Positions 1 to 12,100 of a stretch of 64,000 nucleotides of DNA are shown one piece after another. The notes beneath the pieces were generated by a model. The model did no database searches. It was given only the letters and a program-made list of their open reading frames with translations, and was not told the DNA's origin. The stretch is taken from assembly GCF_036373705.1 (NCBI RefSeq), contig NC_089863.1, forward strand, positions 986,001 to 1,050,000. The letters run 5' to 3'. The translations under genes were made by a program, and so were the position numbers. Each line of letters begins with the position of its first letter. Position 1 is the first letter of the stretch. The stretch is from Amia ocellicauda. Its lineage: Eukaryota; Chordata; Actinopteri; Amiiformes; Amiidae.

Positions 1-300
1 TGACAGACACAAGTATGGTGACCTCTCGCCCATCACTGTCCTGGGAGTGGGGTGGGGGGTGGTTGAGTTTGTGGGGGTATCCAGGGAGACTGTTCTCCAA
101 GGGTGTCACATGCCCTCGAACCAGCCCTCCTTGTCTTCGAGCCGATAATGACATTGCTTGTAGACTTGCTTTTGAATTGCGAATTGAACTGGATGTTGTG
201 TCACACTGGAGGTTCGGTATGACACGTGATCCGACTACGCAACCTCAGTTTACAGGCGAGAGAGCAACTAAAAACACACCTTCCTTTTCTCTCTGGGCAG

Positions 301-718
301 GCTTGATGGCACACAACAACAAAGGTAAGTAATAGCAATGATTTATTTTCACTGGGTTGAATTACCAAACACAGGGCATGGAGGCTGTGCTGGGTCAGTA
401 AGGACACAGCACACAATGGGAAAACTATACAAATGAGAAAATTAGTACACATGGTAAAACCTATGTTGGGGAAATAAAATAATAAATTGCCTTACCCAAA
501 ATAGTAATAATAAACAAAATGCTCTAATAAAAGTATTTAAAAACACTTTCCCCCCTGTAAACCATTACACATAGTTAGCAGCAATAAATCAATCAATTTG
601 CACAATCAAATAGCAGCAATAACCTGAAAAACAATAAGCAAGATATTATAGCAACAGGGAATTAATGAATTGTTACTTGTTTCATCAGGTGGAGCAGCAA
701 CACCACAAACCACCACAG
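301..718 (+). other. Two tiny exon-like segments (301-324 and 689-718), gene unknown
   Basis: The segment 301-324 (24 nt) follows a strong pyrimidine tract ending CAG and is followed by GTAAGTAAT. The segment 689-718 (30 nt) follows TTTCATCAG and is followed by GTAAGTGAG. Both lengths are multiples of three, and the second would encode a threonine-rich peptide in one frame. Both are conserved in the right arm at 56963-56986 and 57351-57380. This could be part of a gene with short repeated exons whose remainder lies left of the window, or chance. No product is assigned. Confidence 0.25.
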
Positions 719-724
719 GTAAGT

Positions 725-1132
725 GAGATGCATACCACAGGATGAATACTTAATCTGTGGCGCCTCGGAGGCTGGTAGCTGTTCTTTCCAGGCAAAACGT
801 GGACTGACTCCCACATAACACTTCCAGCAGTATATTTCAATAAAGAAACCTAAAGCCGTGCCAGTGCTTTACAATCTCGAAACCACAAACACTGTTTTCT
901 TCGACCAAGGAATAAATAAGGTACTTAGCTGTGCAGGGAGCCTTCACCTCTTGCCATGCCCTCCAAACGCTCGGTCCTTCTTTCCACTGATCTCGTTCCA
1001 ATGCTTCTTTATAGTTCCGGTTTCCTGAGGCTGTGTCTTCACTGTTGCTTCCTTCCACTCTCCCCTCTAGCCCTTGCCCTTGCCCTTGCTGCAAATGTCT
1101 CTTGTTCAGGTGTTCAGTAAGTGTGAGATAGT
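725..1132. other. Stretch with no recognised gene
   Basis: Nothing recognisable was found. Short open frames on both strands show no known motif. The sequence is repeated at 57387-57794. Confidence 0.4.
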
Positions 1133-2298
1133 CAACATGGGTTTAGACGAGGCAGATCATGTCTTACTAATTTACTAGAATTTTTTGATGTACATGTAAC
1201 TGCAGCTGTACATCATGTGAAAGCATATGATATGATATACTTAGATTTTCAGAAAGCTTTTGATAAGGTTCCACACCAAAGACTGATCCTCAAATTGGAA
1301 GCTGTAGGCATTCAGGGTAACGTAAGTAGATGGATTATGAACTGGTTGATGTATAGGAAGCAGAGGGTGTTGATTAGAGGAGTCGCTTCTAACTGGAGTG
1401 AGGTTGTTAGTGGAGTTCCACAGGGATCAGTACTAGGGCCTTTGCTTTTTCTAATCTATATTAATGATCTGGACTCTGGGATAGTTAGCAAACTTGTCAC
1501 ATTTGCAGATGATACTAAAATAGGTGGCTCAGCAGATACAATCTCGGCAGCACAGGCTATTCAGAGGGCTTTAGATAATATTCAGTTGTGGGCGACACCT
1601 GGCAGTTGAAATTCAAGTTGCAAGGTAATACATGCAGGTAACAAAAATGTCCACTATAATTACACTATGGGAGGAATAGAACTATATGAAGTAATGCATG
1701 AGAAAGACTTTGTGAGTCTACATGGACTCCTCACTCCTCACTTTCTTGCTAGGGTATATTGTCAAAAGTGTAGAATTGAGAACAAGGGCAGTGATGTTCA
1801 GACTGTACAATGCACTAGTTAGAGCTCATCTGGATACTGTGGACAGTTCTGGGCTCCACACTTCAAGAAAGATATCGCTGCTCTAGAGGCAGTTCAGAGG
1901 AGAGCAACCAGACTTATTCCAGGTCTGAAGGGAAAGTCCTACTGAGAGACTGAGGACCTGAACCTTTTCACCCTGGAACAGAGGAGACTACGTGGGGACT
2001 TGATCCAAGTCTTCAAAATCATGAAAGGCATCGACCACATCAAACCAGAGGAGCTTTTCCAGATCAGCAGGGACACAAATGGAAATTGGGCTTCAAGGCA
2101 TTCAAGACAGAAAACAGGAGACACTTCTTCACACAGAGAGGCGTCACAATCTGAACAAACTCCCCAGCGATGTGGCTGAAGAGACAATTTGGGAACATTC
2201 AAAAACAGACTGGATAGGATCCTTGATCACTTAGTTATTAATGGACACCAACCGAGCACGATGGGGTGAATGACCTCCTCTTATGTTCTTATGTTCTT
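1133..2298 (+). mobile_element. CR1-like LINE, 3' part with reverse transcriptase fragment
   Basis: The open stretch 1217-1609 encodes reverse transcriptase palm motifs: LDFQKAFDKVPHQRL, the [11 protein letters not shown] block and the catalytic FADDT. Downstream, broken frames still resemble the LINE C-terminal region ([10 protein letters not shown]..., then LFTLEQRRLRGDL). The element ends with an 8-bp ATGTTCTT direct repeat at about 2280-2298, the kind of short terminal repeat known for CR1-type 3' ends. The 5' end, the endonuclease and all of ORF1 are missing, which is usual 5' truncation. The frame breaks near 1609 and again in the thumb region, so it is inactive. Placement in the CR1/jockey group is from family knowledge. 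Confidence 0.8.
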
Positions 2299-2447
2299 AG
2301 GAGAGCAACCAGACTTATTCCAGGTCTGAAGGGAATGTCCTACTGAGAGACTGAGGGAACTGAACCTTTTCACCCTGGAACAGAGGAGACTACGTGGGGA
2401 TTTGATCCAAGTCTTCAAAATCATGGAAGGCATTCAAGATAGAATCA
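2299..2447 (+). mobile_element. Second partial copy of the CR1-like LINE 3' region
   Basis: Immediately after the terminal 8-bp repeat, the sequence restarts at the RATRLIPGL-coding part (compare 1893-2040) and runs about 145 bp before breaking into the L2 3' tail at about 2448. It is a fragment with no function of its own. Confidence 0.7.
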
Positions 2448-3250
2448 GTCAATCAATCAATTTTTATTTGAATAGCGCCCTTCACAGGGTAGTCACTGAG
2501 CGCTCTACAGAGTGATAAACGTCGGGCTTCCATAGTGGGTGACGAGGTGCCTCATCGGACCCTCAGAGGAGGCTGTTGCTGGAAGATAAGAGGGCAGTCG
2601 TGCTCAGATACTGGTCATGCAGTGCAGGACATTTCCAAAGACAGTTGTGCAATTAAATGTCCATGGCACACCAACGGAACTATGGGCTAGAAAAACAGAG
2701 ATTAAACAGATGAGTCTTCAGACGTGATTTAAAGGTTAAGACAGAGGAGGCATCTCTTACATTGGCTGGAAGATCATTCCACAGTTTCTGGGCCCTATAA
2801 CTGAATGCTCTACCACCTGCGCTTCTCTTGTGTATTTTAGGGAGCACTAAGTAACCGGCTTCCTGTGATCTCAATGGCCGACCTGGAGTGTATTCCATAA
2901 GGAGATCTTTTAACTAGGGAGGTGCCAGTCCCTTTAGTGCTTTAAATGCTAGTGAGAGTACTTTAAAGTCTATCCTGTAGTGCACAGGCAGCCAGTGAAG
3001 AGAAGCCAATACTGGAGTGATGTGTTCATGCTTTTTTGTTTTTGTTAGGATTCTTGCAGCAGCATTTTGGACTGAAGTGCAGAAATAGCTCTGTTTGTGC
3101 TGCCTGACAGAATGGCATTACAGTAATCCAATCTAGATGTACCAAATGCGTGTATCAATTTCTCAGTGTCCTGTAACAAGAGGAATTGTCTCAGTCTAGC
3201 AATGTTTCTAAGCTGGAGGAAGGAAGATCTCGACACATTCTGACTGTGTG
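2448..3250 (-). mobile_element. L2-type LINE fragment, C-terminal region and 3' end (minus strand)
   Basis: Read on the minus strand, 3236-3045 encodes the block SRLDYCNAILSG with the upstream SSFLQLRNIARLRQFL. The intervening 3040-2900 matches the HWLPVHYRI-type segment, and 2898-2680 encodes AFSYRAQKLWNDLPANVRDA and TFKSRLKTHLF. This order is the C-terminal end of L2/Rex-type LINE ORF2. The minus-strand 3' end carries TTGATTGATTGA repeats at 2450-2462, a common L2 tail. The polymerase core is absent and one frame change is visible. Confidence 0.75.
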
Positions 3251-3290
3251 TTTCAAAGAGGAAGGTGGTGAAGTTAGTGATTAGTGATGG

Positions 3291-4440
3291 TTGGTCCTAA
3301 TAAATCCAGGCTCCTCATCCACCCCCCAACCTCTCCTCACAGGTGTTCCCCAAGGCTCCATCCTGGGCCCGCTCCTGTTCTCTCTCTACACTCGCTCCCT
3401 GGGCCCCCTCATCGCTTCCCATGGTTTCGCCTACCACTTCTACGCTGATGATGCCCAGATCTTCCTGTCTTTTCCCTCTTCTGACCCTCTCATCCCCTCA
3501 CGCATCTCTTCCTGCATGTCTGCCATTTCCACCTGGATGCACTCGCACCACCTCAAGCTCAACCTCTCCAAATCAGATCTCCTCTTTTTCCCCCACTCTT
3601 CCTCACCTTCTGCTGACCTCCCCATCTCGATCCCCTTGGAATCCACCACACTCTCTCCTTCTTCTTCCGCTAAAAATCTAGGAGTCACCCTCGATCCTGC
3701 GCTCTCCTACACCCAGCACATCACCACGCTGACGCACACCTGCAGATTCTTCCTGAGCAACATACGCCGGATCCGTCCCTTCCTCACCGACTACTCGACT
3801 CAGCTGCTCGTCCAGTCCCTGGTCCTCTCCCGCCTGGATACTGCAACTCCCTCCTGGCCGGCCTGCCTGCATCTAATACCCGCCGCTCCAGCTCATCCAG
3901 AACTCTGCGGCTCGTCTGGTGTCTCTCTGCCACGATTTGCACACGCTACTCCACTGCTCCGCTCCCTCCACTGGCTCCCGATAGCGGCACACATTCAGTT
4001 CAAGACTTTGACCCTCACCTACCGCTGTCTCGACCACACTGCACCAAGCTACCTTCAGACACTCGTCTCTCCATACATCCCCTCCAGACCACTGCGCTCC
4101 TCCAGTGCCAGAAGACTAACTCTGCCTCCTCTCCACTCTCCTTCCTCCAGAGCCGCTCCTTCTCATCCCTGGCCCCTAAGTGGTGGAACGACCTGCCCAC
4201 TGAAGTCAAAACAGCGAGTCCTTGACCTCATTCCAGCGCTTACTCAAGACGCATCTCTTCCCACAGCACTTGTAATATTAGTCCTCTATCGCTGCTAGAT
4301 GCACTTCAGCTTATTATGCTCCTCGCGTTCTTGATTGTTTTCCTCCTTACTCCCTTTCAAGTAGCCCTCGTCTGTGACCCTACATCTTGACAGCACTTAG
4401 CTTTCACTGTCCAGGATGTAGGAAGTCTCTTACTGTACTT
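3291..4440 (+). mobile_element. L2-type LINE reverse transcriptase fragment (plus strand)
   Basis: The 335-codon open stretch 3291-4298 contains [20 protein letters not shown] and the catalytic block [11 protein letters not shown] (residues about 19-55). It continues with [19 protein letters not shown] and the [13 protein letters not shown] segment. These are palm and C-terminal motifs of L2-clade ORF2. The N-terminal endonuclease and fingers are lost, and near residues 200-215 and after 290 the frame departs from the family, so frameshifts are present. It abuts, head to head, the minus-strand L2 piece on its left. Confidence 0.8.
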
Positions 4441-5690
4441 GTCTAAATTGTAAATTGTACGAAGAATTCTTTTAAAGGACTTTATTAAATAAAGAACTTT
4501 ACAGACTGCGCTGCCCGCCTGTGCCCACCTGATCAGTGGAGTTTTACAGCTGGACAATTGACTAAGTCGACTGTATACGAAAGTGTCAGTCATTTAAATA
4601 GCTATTGAGTCTTAAGAAACTCGACCCTTGGAACGAACAGGGCCCTGCTTTCCTCAAAGACTTCGTCTTCAAGTAACTACGGTGGAACCCTGCTTACAAA
4701 GAAGATTTTGTGCACAACCTTGGAGCCTTCAAACCAGTGGAAAATCTGTTTGGAAAAGACTCTACATTCGCGAAACCCCAACTTCCAGGTGCATCGACTG
4801 AGTGGAAGTTCTTGGACAAAGCCGAACCGGACTGCCTTTGTTCCAAAACACACGGACCTCGTGCCGTGTGCTGTTATCTGAGCCCGAAGACAGAGAGGCC
4901 TCTCTGCGACGAAGTTCAGATAAGTTTAACAGTTTGGAGTTTGTGATTCATGACATTTGAGAAATCAATTAGAAATGTTAATCTGTGATTCATAACTCTA
5001 GAATGTGTAATATCATTTAGTTTTCTTAAATATAAATGTGTGTTGCATTCAACTGTTTTGTTGATAATTTTACAAATAAAATCTGTCAACGCCGAGAAAT
5101 ATCTTCTCATTCCTGTTTAACTGTTTAGTCTGAAATTGACACAAGTTAATAGACGTTAGATTATTGGTGGCCCTGCCTATCCTTAATCATTGAATAATAA
5201 TCAGTTAAGGGAAATTGTGGTAACAAGTAATGATAGGATCTTTCTCCGCACCTAAACGTAAATGAGACTGATATATATATATAACGAGAAGTTACCTGAC
5301 ATAAAGACTAACCTGCGTAGTTATTTAATGTCTGACTAACAATACTAATGAGAGACTCACCTTCGTCTTACTAACCGGTATTGTAGTCAATGTGTTCATA
5401 ACCTTTTTTGTTTAACGATTTGTGTGATATCATATGCGATCCCATGGTCTTTGATTTGGTCACGGAAGTGATTTGTCATTGATTTGTTGATCTAGAGTTG
5501 AATTTTAATTCGTTTTTCCCTTTTGTATAATTAGTGTAGTGCTACATTTAGTCTTTGTTTTTGAATAAATTTGACAATTTATATCTTTGGAATTGGTGTC
5601 TGTGTCCAATTATTACAGAAATTGAGTTCTACAAGATTCCAGGAATCGTGATGTGATACTATAAATTCACTTCTTAAATTGAAATTTATA
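4441..5690 (+). repeat. Dispersed LTR-like repeat, copy 1
   Basis: About 1.2 kb shared with 44154-45380 and 61138-62365. It contains AATAAA signals (about 4488 and 5563) and a segment reading ATTGGTGGCCCTGCC near 5164 that resembles a primer-binding-site region. It ends with a stretch also found in a Siglec intron (23402-23432). No coding capacity is seen. LTR or retrovirus leader origin is an inference. Confidence 0.5.
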
Positions 5691-5709
5691 AGTGTACCTT
5701 ATGCTACAT

Positions 5710-6021
5710 CAGTATGTAGTGTATGCATCTCAGTATGTAGTGTATGCATCTCAGTATGTAGTGTATGCATCACAGTATATAGTGTATGCATTTCAGTATG
5801 TAGTGTATGCATCACAGTATATAGTGTATGCATTTCAGTATGTAGTGTATGCATCACAGTATGTAGTGTATGCATTTCAGTATGTAGTGTATGCACTTCA
5901 GTATGTAGTGTATGCGTCTCAGTATGTAGTGTATGTGTCTCAGTATGTAGTGTATGTGTCTCAGTATGTAGTGTATGTGTCTCAGTATGTAGTGTATGCA
6001 TCACAGTATGTAGTGTATAAG
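5710..6021 (+). repeat. 21-bp minisatellite, about 15 units
   Basis: Unit CAGTATGTAGTGTATGCATCT with variants (TGTGTCT, TGCATTT, TGCATCA at the end). All forward frames stay open because 21 is a multiple of three and the unit lacks stops in them. The long open frames here are therefore a consequence of the repeat and not evidence for a protein. The right arm has about 30 units. Confidence 0.95.
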
Positions 6022-7230
6022 TCTCAGTATAGTGTATGTACCATGTGTGTATTGTGGGTAATAATTTAATTTAAGGGATACATTGTGTATATAGTTCTAC
6101 ACTTAAATATCACAAAATACAACTTTACAATTTGAATCACTCTATTATAACGTACTGTATGTATTGACATTTAGTGCCTTAAATAGCTCCCTTTACCAGT
6201 TGAACACATTTGTGATAAGTATTTGTGTCTATCTGGGTCAGTGGCTGGATCCAGCACTGTCCCCCAGCCAAATCAGGCTGTTAACAGAGAGAGAGACATG
6301 GTAAGGACCCTGAGGGAGAGGGGAGAAGGAGCAGAGGGACAGGGTTCCCTGCCTGCAGGCTCAGCAAACTCTGGCTCCTGTCATGCATTCAATGCAAATT
6401 CTCTGGACATGCTTGGTTCCTGTGAACACCTACGTCTGCAAGCATCACACTCTTTACTGTATTTACAGAGACACGGTCTGTGAATATGACAATTATTTGA
6501 CCTGTTTAAATAAGGCGTGTGTGACTTTTAATCCAATACATAATATTTTAATAATCATTCAGTAAATACAAATGTTATAATGCGAACATGATATTATTTT
6601 ATTTTTAAAACTTGGTAGAGCACAAGTCAAGTCTAATCAAATCTAGATTGTTGCAATGTCTGTTTGTGCTCTTGATGTAAAACTTCACAGCCTTATTGTG
6701 TCCAGAGCTCAGGAACTAGATCCCAGACTCACATTGGTCTATCTCACTGTGACCCTGTGCTCTACACTGCCTCAGAGAAATAGTATCTGTATGTTTTATT
6801 TAGATGCACACTGTCTGTCTTGTATGACCCCTTTGGAAAACTCTAGTCCAGTTTACAGCAAGAAATGTAAACAGACCTGAGCTGTTCTGTACAGGAAGAA
6901 CCCCAGAAAGGAGGCTATTAAGTATATATTGCTCTTTCAGTGGCTTCATACAGACTGAGCACTCTGTGTACATTACACTGTGTGTACAGCAATTTATATG
7001 TCTTTCAATATTTGTTACATTTTGTATTAATCATCTTATTTTCTGCATTGTAAAATGCAGATCTTCATCTTTTTTGGTTTCATTTGTTTTTCTTCTTACT
7101 ACTATTATTATCCTGAACAACCACTTTTGTAAATACATCTCCTCCTGCAGTTTTTCATCTCTCAAAATGACACTGTGCACACTTTTTGATCTATATCTGA
7201 AACTTGATCTCTGACCTCTGCTTCAAGGTC
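6022..7230. other. Non-repeated stretch with no recognised gene
   Basis: Moderately AT-rich. Short open frames (such as 6656-6880) are conserved in the right arm only because the arm is nearly identical. No protein family or RNA recognised. Confidence 0.4.
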
Positions 7231-7239
7231 AAATGTGAT

Positions 7240-8440
7240 TTTCTTGCATTATAGGGTTACAGTTTTCAAATGCAGGGCCTCCAGGACATGTCATCCGAAT
7301 TTCTGTGTTTCTCTGACAGGAGATGGGAGATGGGAAGCCCTGCAGCTGTTCGATCCAACCCTCCGACTCACAAAATGACATCAGCCAAAACAAGTCAGCA
7401 TGGTCCATATGGTCGGTAGAGAGAAGGCCATACAGGTATTGCTTAAAGTCCCGCTCCAACTCCACGACCAATAGCAGCTCCTTCCGGGTCATGCAGTAGT
7501 TACTCTCGGGCTAGTCCTGAGTCCTGCTGAACTAAGCAACGTCTGCCTCACCTTCGGTCGTCTGCTGGGCCAAGACTGCACCAATGCCTCTATCACTGGG
7601 TCCGGGATGAACAGCCACTGGGGATCCAGGGCTACCAGCATGGGTGCACGCTAGAGGGCTCCCTTCAGCACAATGAAAACTTCCTCCCTCTCCCAGGACC
7701 AGGCAAAAGTCACATTTCAGTCAGTCGGTTAAGCAAAATGGGGCACAAATCTACAGTAGTAGGAGGCAAGCCTGAAGAATGATCTCAGCTGCCTCTGGTT
7801 GGTGAGCAGGGACCAGACAAAAACAGCCTCAATCTTATGCAGTCAGTGCAGTCAGAGCTCCCAGCTCAGGATTTGAACCGCACACCACAGGTATCCCTCC
7901 AAGCTCCGCACTGCAGCAGCTCCACCCAGTAGAGTGTTAAGGCTGCTATGGCAAAAGACCGTGTCTCCCAATGCAGGAGGCTTAACACTGTACTGATTTC
8001 ACTGAGGGGTTATGCTCATATACCTAATTACACTGATCCACCTCAGTGGTGATCCCATTTCCATTCACACGGTGACTGAGCCAAGATACCTCCCTCCACA
8101 GCAGGTGACAATTCTCAACCCAGCCTTAGTCACCCTCTCCAGGGCCTCCTGCAGTGCAGTGATGGCATCATCGAAGATGCTCACATGACCCTGCAGGTCA
8201 TTCAGGCTGGGCAGTGTGTGGGGGGCACCCCGATGAGGACCCTCTCCATCAGACACTTGAACATCGCCAGTGCATTGCAGAAGCTGAAAGGCATGGCAGT
8301 GAACTGTCACTGGCCGCGCCCCATGGAGAAGGCCATCTTGGGTTTTGCCTCTGGGGTCAGAGTCACCTGCCAGTACCCCCTCCACAGATCCAGCAAAGAT
8401 AACCACTTCCACCCTGCCACCAGATGAAGGGACTGGTTGG
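7240..8440 (-). mobile_element. Decayed Ty3/Gypsy pol fragment (reverse transcriptase to RNase H)
   Basis: On the minus strand, sequence around 8400-8220 reads like the Gypsy RT block GYWQVTLTPEAKPKMAF followed by a QWQFTAMPF-like segment. Around 7490-7290 it reads NYCMTRKELLLVVELERDF and the YLYG/TDH region of RNase H. Between them are many stops and frame changes. No LTR, gag or integrase was recognised next to it. An old, inactive fragment. Confidence 0.65.
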
Positions 8441-8559
8441 AATTAATTGGTGTAATGTTTAAGCAAAGATTGACATATTGACATAGGATGGAGTGATAAG
8501 GATGTTTATACTGTCTGTGTCAACATCACCAACCACAGCTCTGAGCCCCCTCTTGTCCC

Positions 8560-8702
8560 TGAACTGGATAAAAGAGCTGGGATCCAGCTCCACTCACCAC
8601 TGACACCACTCACCACGCAAAGAGACAGAGACTCCCGCTGATTTACTGAAGACACTCGATACTTATCTCAGAGAGAGACAACCACTGACTCCCTGCCAAC
8701 AG
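8560..8702 (+). promoter_or_regulatory. TATA-like box and 5' untranslated exon of the C-type lectin gene
   Basis: GATAAAAG at 8567-8574 is a plausible TATA element. About 30 bp downstream a non-coding first exon would begin. It ends at 8702 with a consensus donor (CAACAG followed by GTAAGAG). The next acceptor, TTCCTCCAG, is at 9102-9110, 10 bases before the coding ATG. No ATG-initiated frame of any length occupies this exon. Confidence 0.45.
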
Positions 8703-9110
8703 GTAAGAGAAGCACACCTGTCCTTCACCCCTGCATCCCTCTGCTGTCCTCTGACTGTAGATCTGAATGAGGACACAATGTGTTCCTGTGTGTCTGTGAA
8801 GCTGCATTATGTAAGTGTGTTTTCCCAGAGTGCTTCAGTCTGGGTCTGGGTGACTCATCTCGTTTTATTCATATTATTATTATACAGTGCAGTTCAAGGC
8901 ATAAAACATTACAAATTCCAATGTACATATTACAGTGCAATTCAGTGCAATGTTAAGGGTTTGTGAGCTCCAGTCACTCTTCCTGTTTGGGGTTCAGCTG
9001 CATCTCAGATAATCCACAATGAGACTGAAACCTGAACAACTGCTGATTATAGCTGTGAGGAAAACACTGAGAAAAATGAAAGTCATTGCAGAGTGTCTGT
9101 GTTCCTCCAG

Positions 9111-12100
9111 AAGTGTTGCCATGGCCCTCCTCCAGATGTCTGCACTGCTCTGCACCGTCCTGGCGCTCAGTGTGGCTTCAGGTAGGAGCACTGCTGCTGC
9201 AGATTCATCTCTTCTCAATTACCATGGATTCAGTTTACTACTATTGTCTTTTGTAATTTATTTAGTTGGTTATAAAATTAAAATGTCTATGCAGCTTAAC
9301 TGTGTCATGATTAATGGGTAAGTATATGTCCTTGTCCTCTGCTGACAGGGGGCAGTAGTCATGTAGCTTCTGCTCTACATGTGACAGCTGACCTCTAATG
9401 TAGTTTTCTATGGTCCACAGCTGCATTCTGTCTCCTGCAGTAACTTTCAGTGTAGACAGAAGTCTGAGGTCATTGAAGATGTAGATAAATATCATCATGC
9501 AGAACAACTGGCAAAACAATATTCTGCTCTGCTCCAAACTACTGAATTTACACTGCAGGAACACCCTGCGTCTTCAGCTCTCAGTTCTGTGCCTGGCATT
9601 GCAGTTCCCACAGTTTTCTTCTGCTCCATCTTTTCAGCCTCATAATTCTTCTGCAAATTTCTTCCCTTCTGTTTCACTTTCTACTCATCTTTGTTGCCTT
9701 CTTCTCCTGTCTTATACATGCCCTTCTGCCAAGGCATACTCCTTACTGTGCCTCAGGCCCCAGAACTCTGCTCATTGTTCTCTTATTCCCCTTTAACTCA
9801 TTTTCTTTCTCTTTCTCTGTCCCTGCTGACATCCTACCCAGCACTGGCATTGCATGTCATCCTGTGCTGTCAGCTCCAGCTATTCTTACTGACACTTCTG
9901 CCCTCGGCGCCCAAGACGCGGCTCTTGCCACTGCAAGCATCCTACCTGTTGTCTCTCACTGCTTTTCGGCAGATGTCCCACATGGCTAGTTTAAGCCCCA
10001 ATGACACTTTTCCTTTCTGTCACTGGCCCTAGCTTCTAGATCCTGCCTGCCAGCATCCTGGTGCAGCCTGGTTTCGTTATCTCCAGCTTTTCTTACAGAC
10101 TCTACCGCCCATCGACACTCATGACTCGGCCCTTGCCGCTGCAAGCATCCTACCTGCGGTCCAAGCAGCCAGTGTATTTCTCAACGCCTTTCTGCTGGCA
10201 TCTCTTGCAGCACAGTTCAGCCCCTGTGGCACTTCTTTCTTGCTGCCGGTACCAGCCTCTGCTCAAACTCCTGTTGCCAGGATGGCAGACCCAGCCCTTG
10301 CTCCAGCAAGTGTCCTACCCATTGCCCCAGCAGAAGGCTGCTTGTCCAGCTAAACTTCACCATTTCCAACTTCAGTTTTCTGTCCCTGCTAGGGCATAGC
10401 AAACATCCATGGGCCGCATACACTGTATAATATGGCACTATTGCACTCGGAACCAAATTAACTGGCTGCTAACCTGGTCTTTGCTGAATTCTGTCTAGGA
10501 TTCAAATTAATGGAACCACTCCATGTTTATGCATCCATGCTTGAACAGTCTGTCCATTTGGGAGTCTATATATCGAGCATTTACCGCCATCTGTTTTGTG
10601 CCCTGGCTGCTGCTCATTGGAACTGGAACATTTATTCGGGCGCTTCAGACACTAACATCTACAGTCACCTGCACACACACTTCTCGGTCATCCACACATC
10701 CTATACCACTGAGCATTGCAACCTTTGTTACTTACAGTTACAGCCAAACAGTTATGGTCACCCAGCAATCATGTGTATAACAATCATCATGCTATAACTT
10801 TAACCGTGACTCTTCCTGACAAATTCTGAACATTTGCAGCCACCATGTTCACAACTGCTTAGCATGTGCACATCGCCTCCTAGCTTCCTCGTGCATCAGT
10901 AGCTCCTACAATTTGTGTTTTGGTTGCCTAGTGGGTCCAGTAAGGAAAGTTTTTCCCCCCTACAGGTTTTCAGTTGTGCACCAGTTTCTCTGCCACTGGT
11001 GTAGGCAAACAATTTTTTGGATCAAATGAGTTGGTAGCATAATTTCATAAAATGTCATTGTTGGTCTATGCAAAAACATCTCTAACGCACTCCTTCATGC
11101 CAAGCAGCATGAGTAATCACAGTGCATTGTACAATTTTTGGGGGGACGTTTAATCTACTAAAACACTCTCTGCACTACGTCTGACATGGTTCTGTGCTCC
11201 TGCTCCCCTGCAGCTTCTGTGATTGAGGTGGACAAGAGAGACTCGTGCCAGGGCTCCTGTGCTCATGGCTGGACCAGCTTCAAGAACCGCTGCTACCAAT
11301 ACTTCAGTGACCAGAAGGATTGGGCTGATGCTGAGGTAACTGTCTATCATCCAACCAGGGAAGTCACATGTGAAATGTAGCACTGTGTCCCAAAGCTTGT
11401 CCAGTGGGTGGGGGGTTCAGGAGATTCAACACTCTACTGATTTTACACTAATCTCTCTCTGTCTCTCTCTTTCCAGGGATTCTGTCTCAGTGTAGGAGGG
11501 AACCTGGCCTCAGTGCACAGTGAGGAGGAGCACACTTTCCTCAAGCAGCTGATCAAGAAGAGTGACAATGCAGAGAATCCCACCTGGATCGGGGGAACTG
11601 ACTGCCAGAAGGTACAGCACCATGTTTACTGAGAGGAGCAGTGCACTGCCCCCTGCAGGCAACCTGAGTCACAGCCTGGGGCCTATTCTTCATACGTGGA
11701 TAACCGGGTTAGCCATCTAAGTTTCAGGATAACTTGACAGAAACATTTTATTTTTTTGTTTTCTGAAGCAAGCTTAAAGTAAACTATGTTACCAGAGTAA
11801 AATGTCTAGCATCTCAAACCTGCTTCCGGGCAGGTTAACTTGAAGTTAGCTGGCTAAGAATCTGAATGTATTTAATTAATTTAATTAAATGACAGCTGAC
11901 ACACCCCCGAAATGATGGCGCGTTCCTATCACCAGTGGGAGAAATCTTCATAAGGCAAGATTTTCAGCAAGAAAGAATTCTTAGAGATCTCCAAGCTCGT
12001 TTAAATCAGACAGATGATTATTTATTTCAGTGTTACAGGTTCGGTTGGCAAGGGATGATTTATGAGAAATGAACATCACTAATCTGTGTCTCTCCTCCCT

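Larger units (their letters stand above)
1..7011 (+). repeat. Left arm of a near-identical long direct duplication (partner 56663-64000)
   Basis: Bases from position 1 onward reappear from 56663 in the same orientation and order, including every nested LINE fragment, the LTR-like repeat and the minisatellite. The offset is 56662 at the start, about 56677 after a small insertion in the right arm, and 56991 after the minisatellite, which is 315 bp longer on the right. Scattered substitutions (for example near 1227, 1371 and 1569) show that the arms are not identical. The left limit lies outside the window and the right limit was not reached, so the true duplicated length is unknown. Confidence 0.95.

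Noticed and set aside
3343-3681. Second-frame and reverse-strand open frames across the L2 LINE (also 60020-60549)
   Set aside because: They are shadows of the ORF2 frame that carries the FYADD motif.
5699-6020. CRISPR array
   Set aside because: There are no spacers between units, the array is contiguous, and the genome is vertebrate.
5679-6069. Long open frames over the 21-bp repeat on both strands (also 62355-63060)
   Set aside because: The unit length is a multiple of three and the unit has no stop in those frames; this is a repeat artefact.
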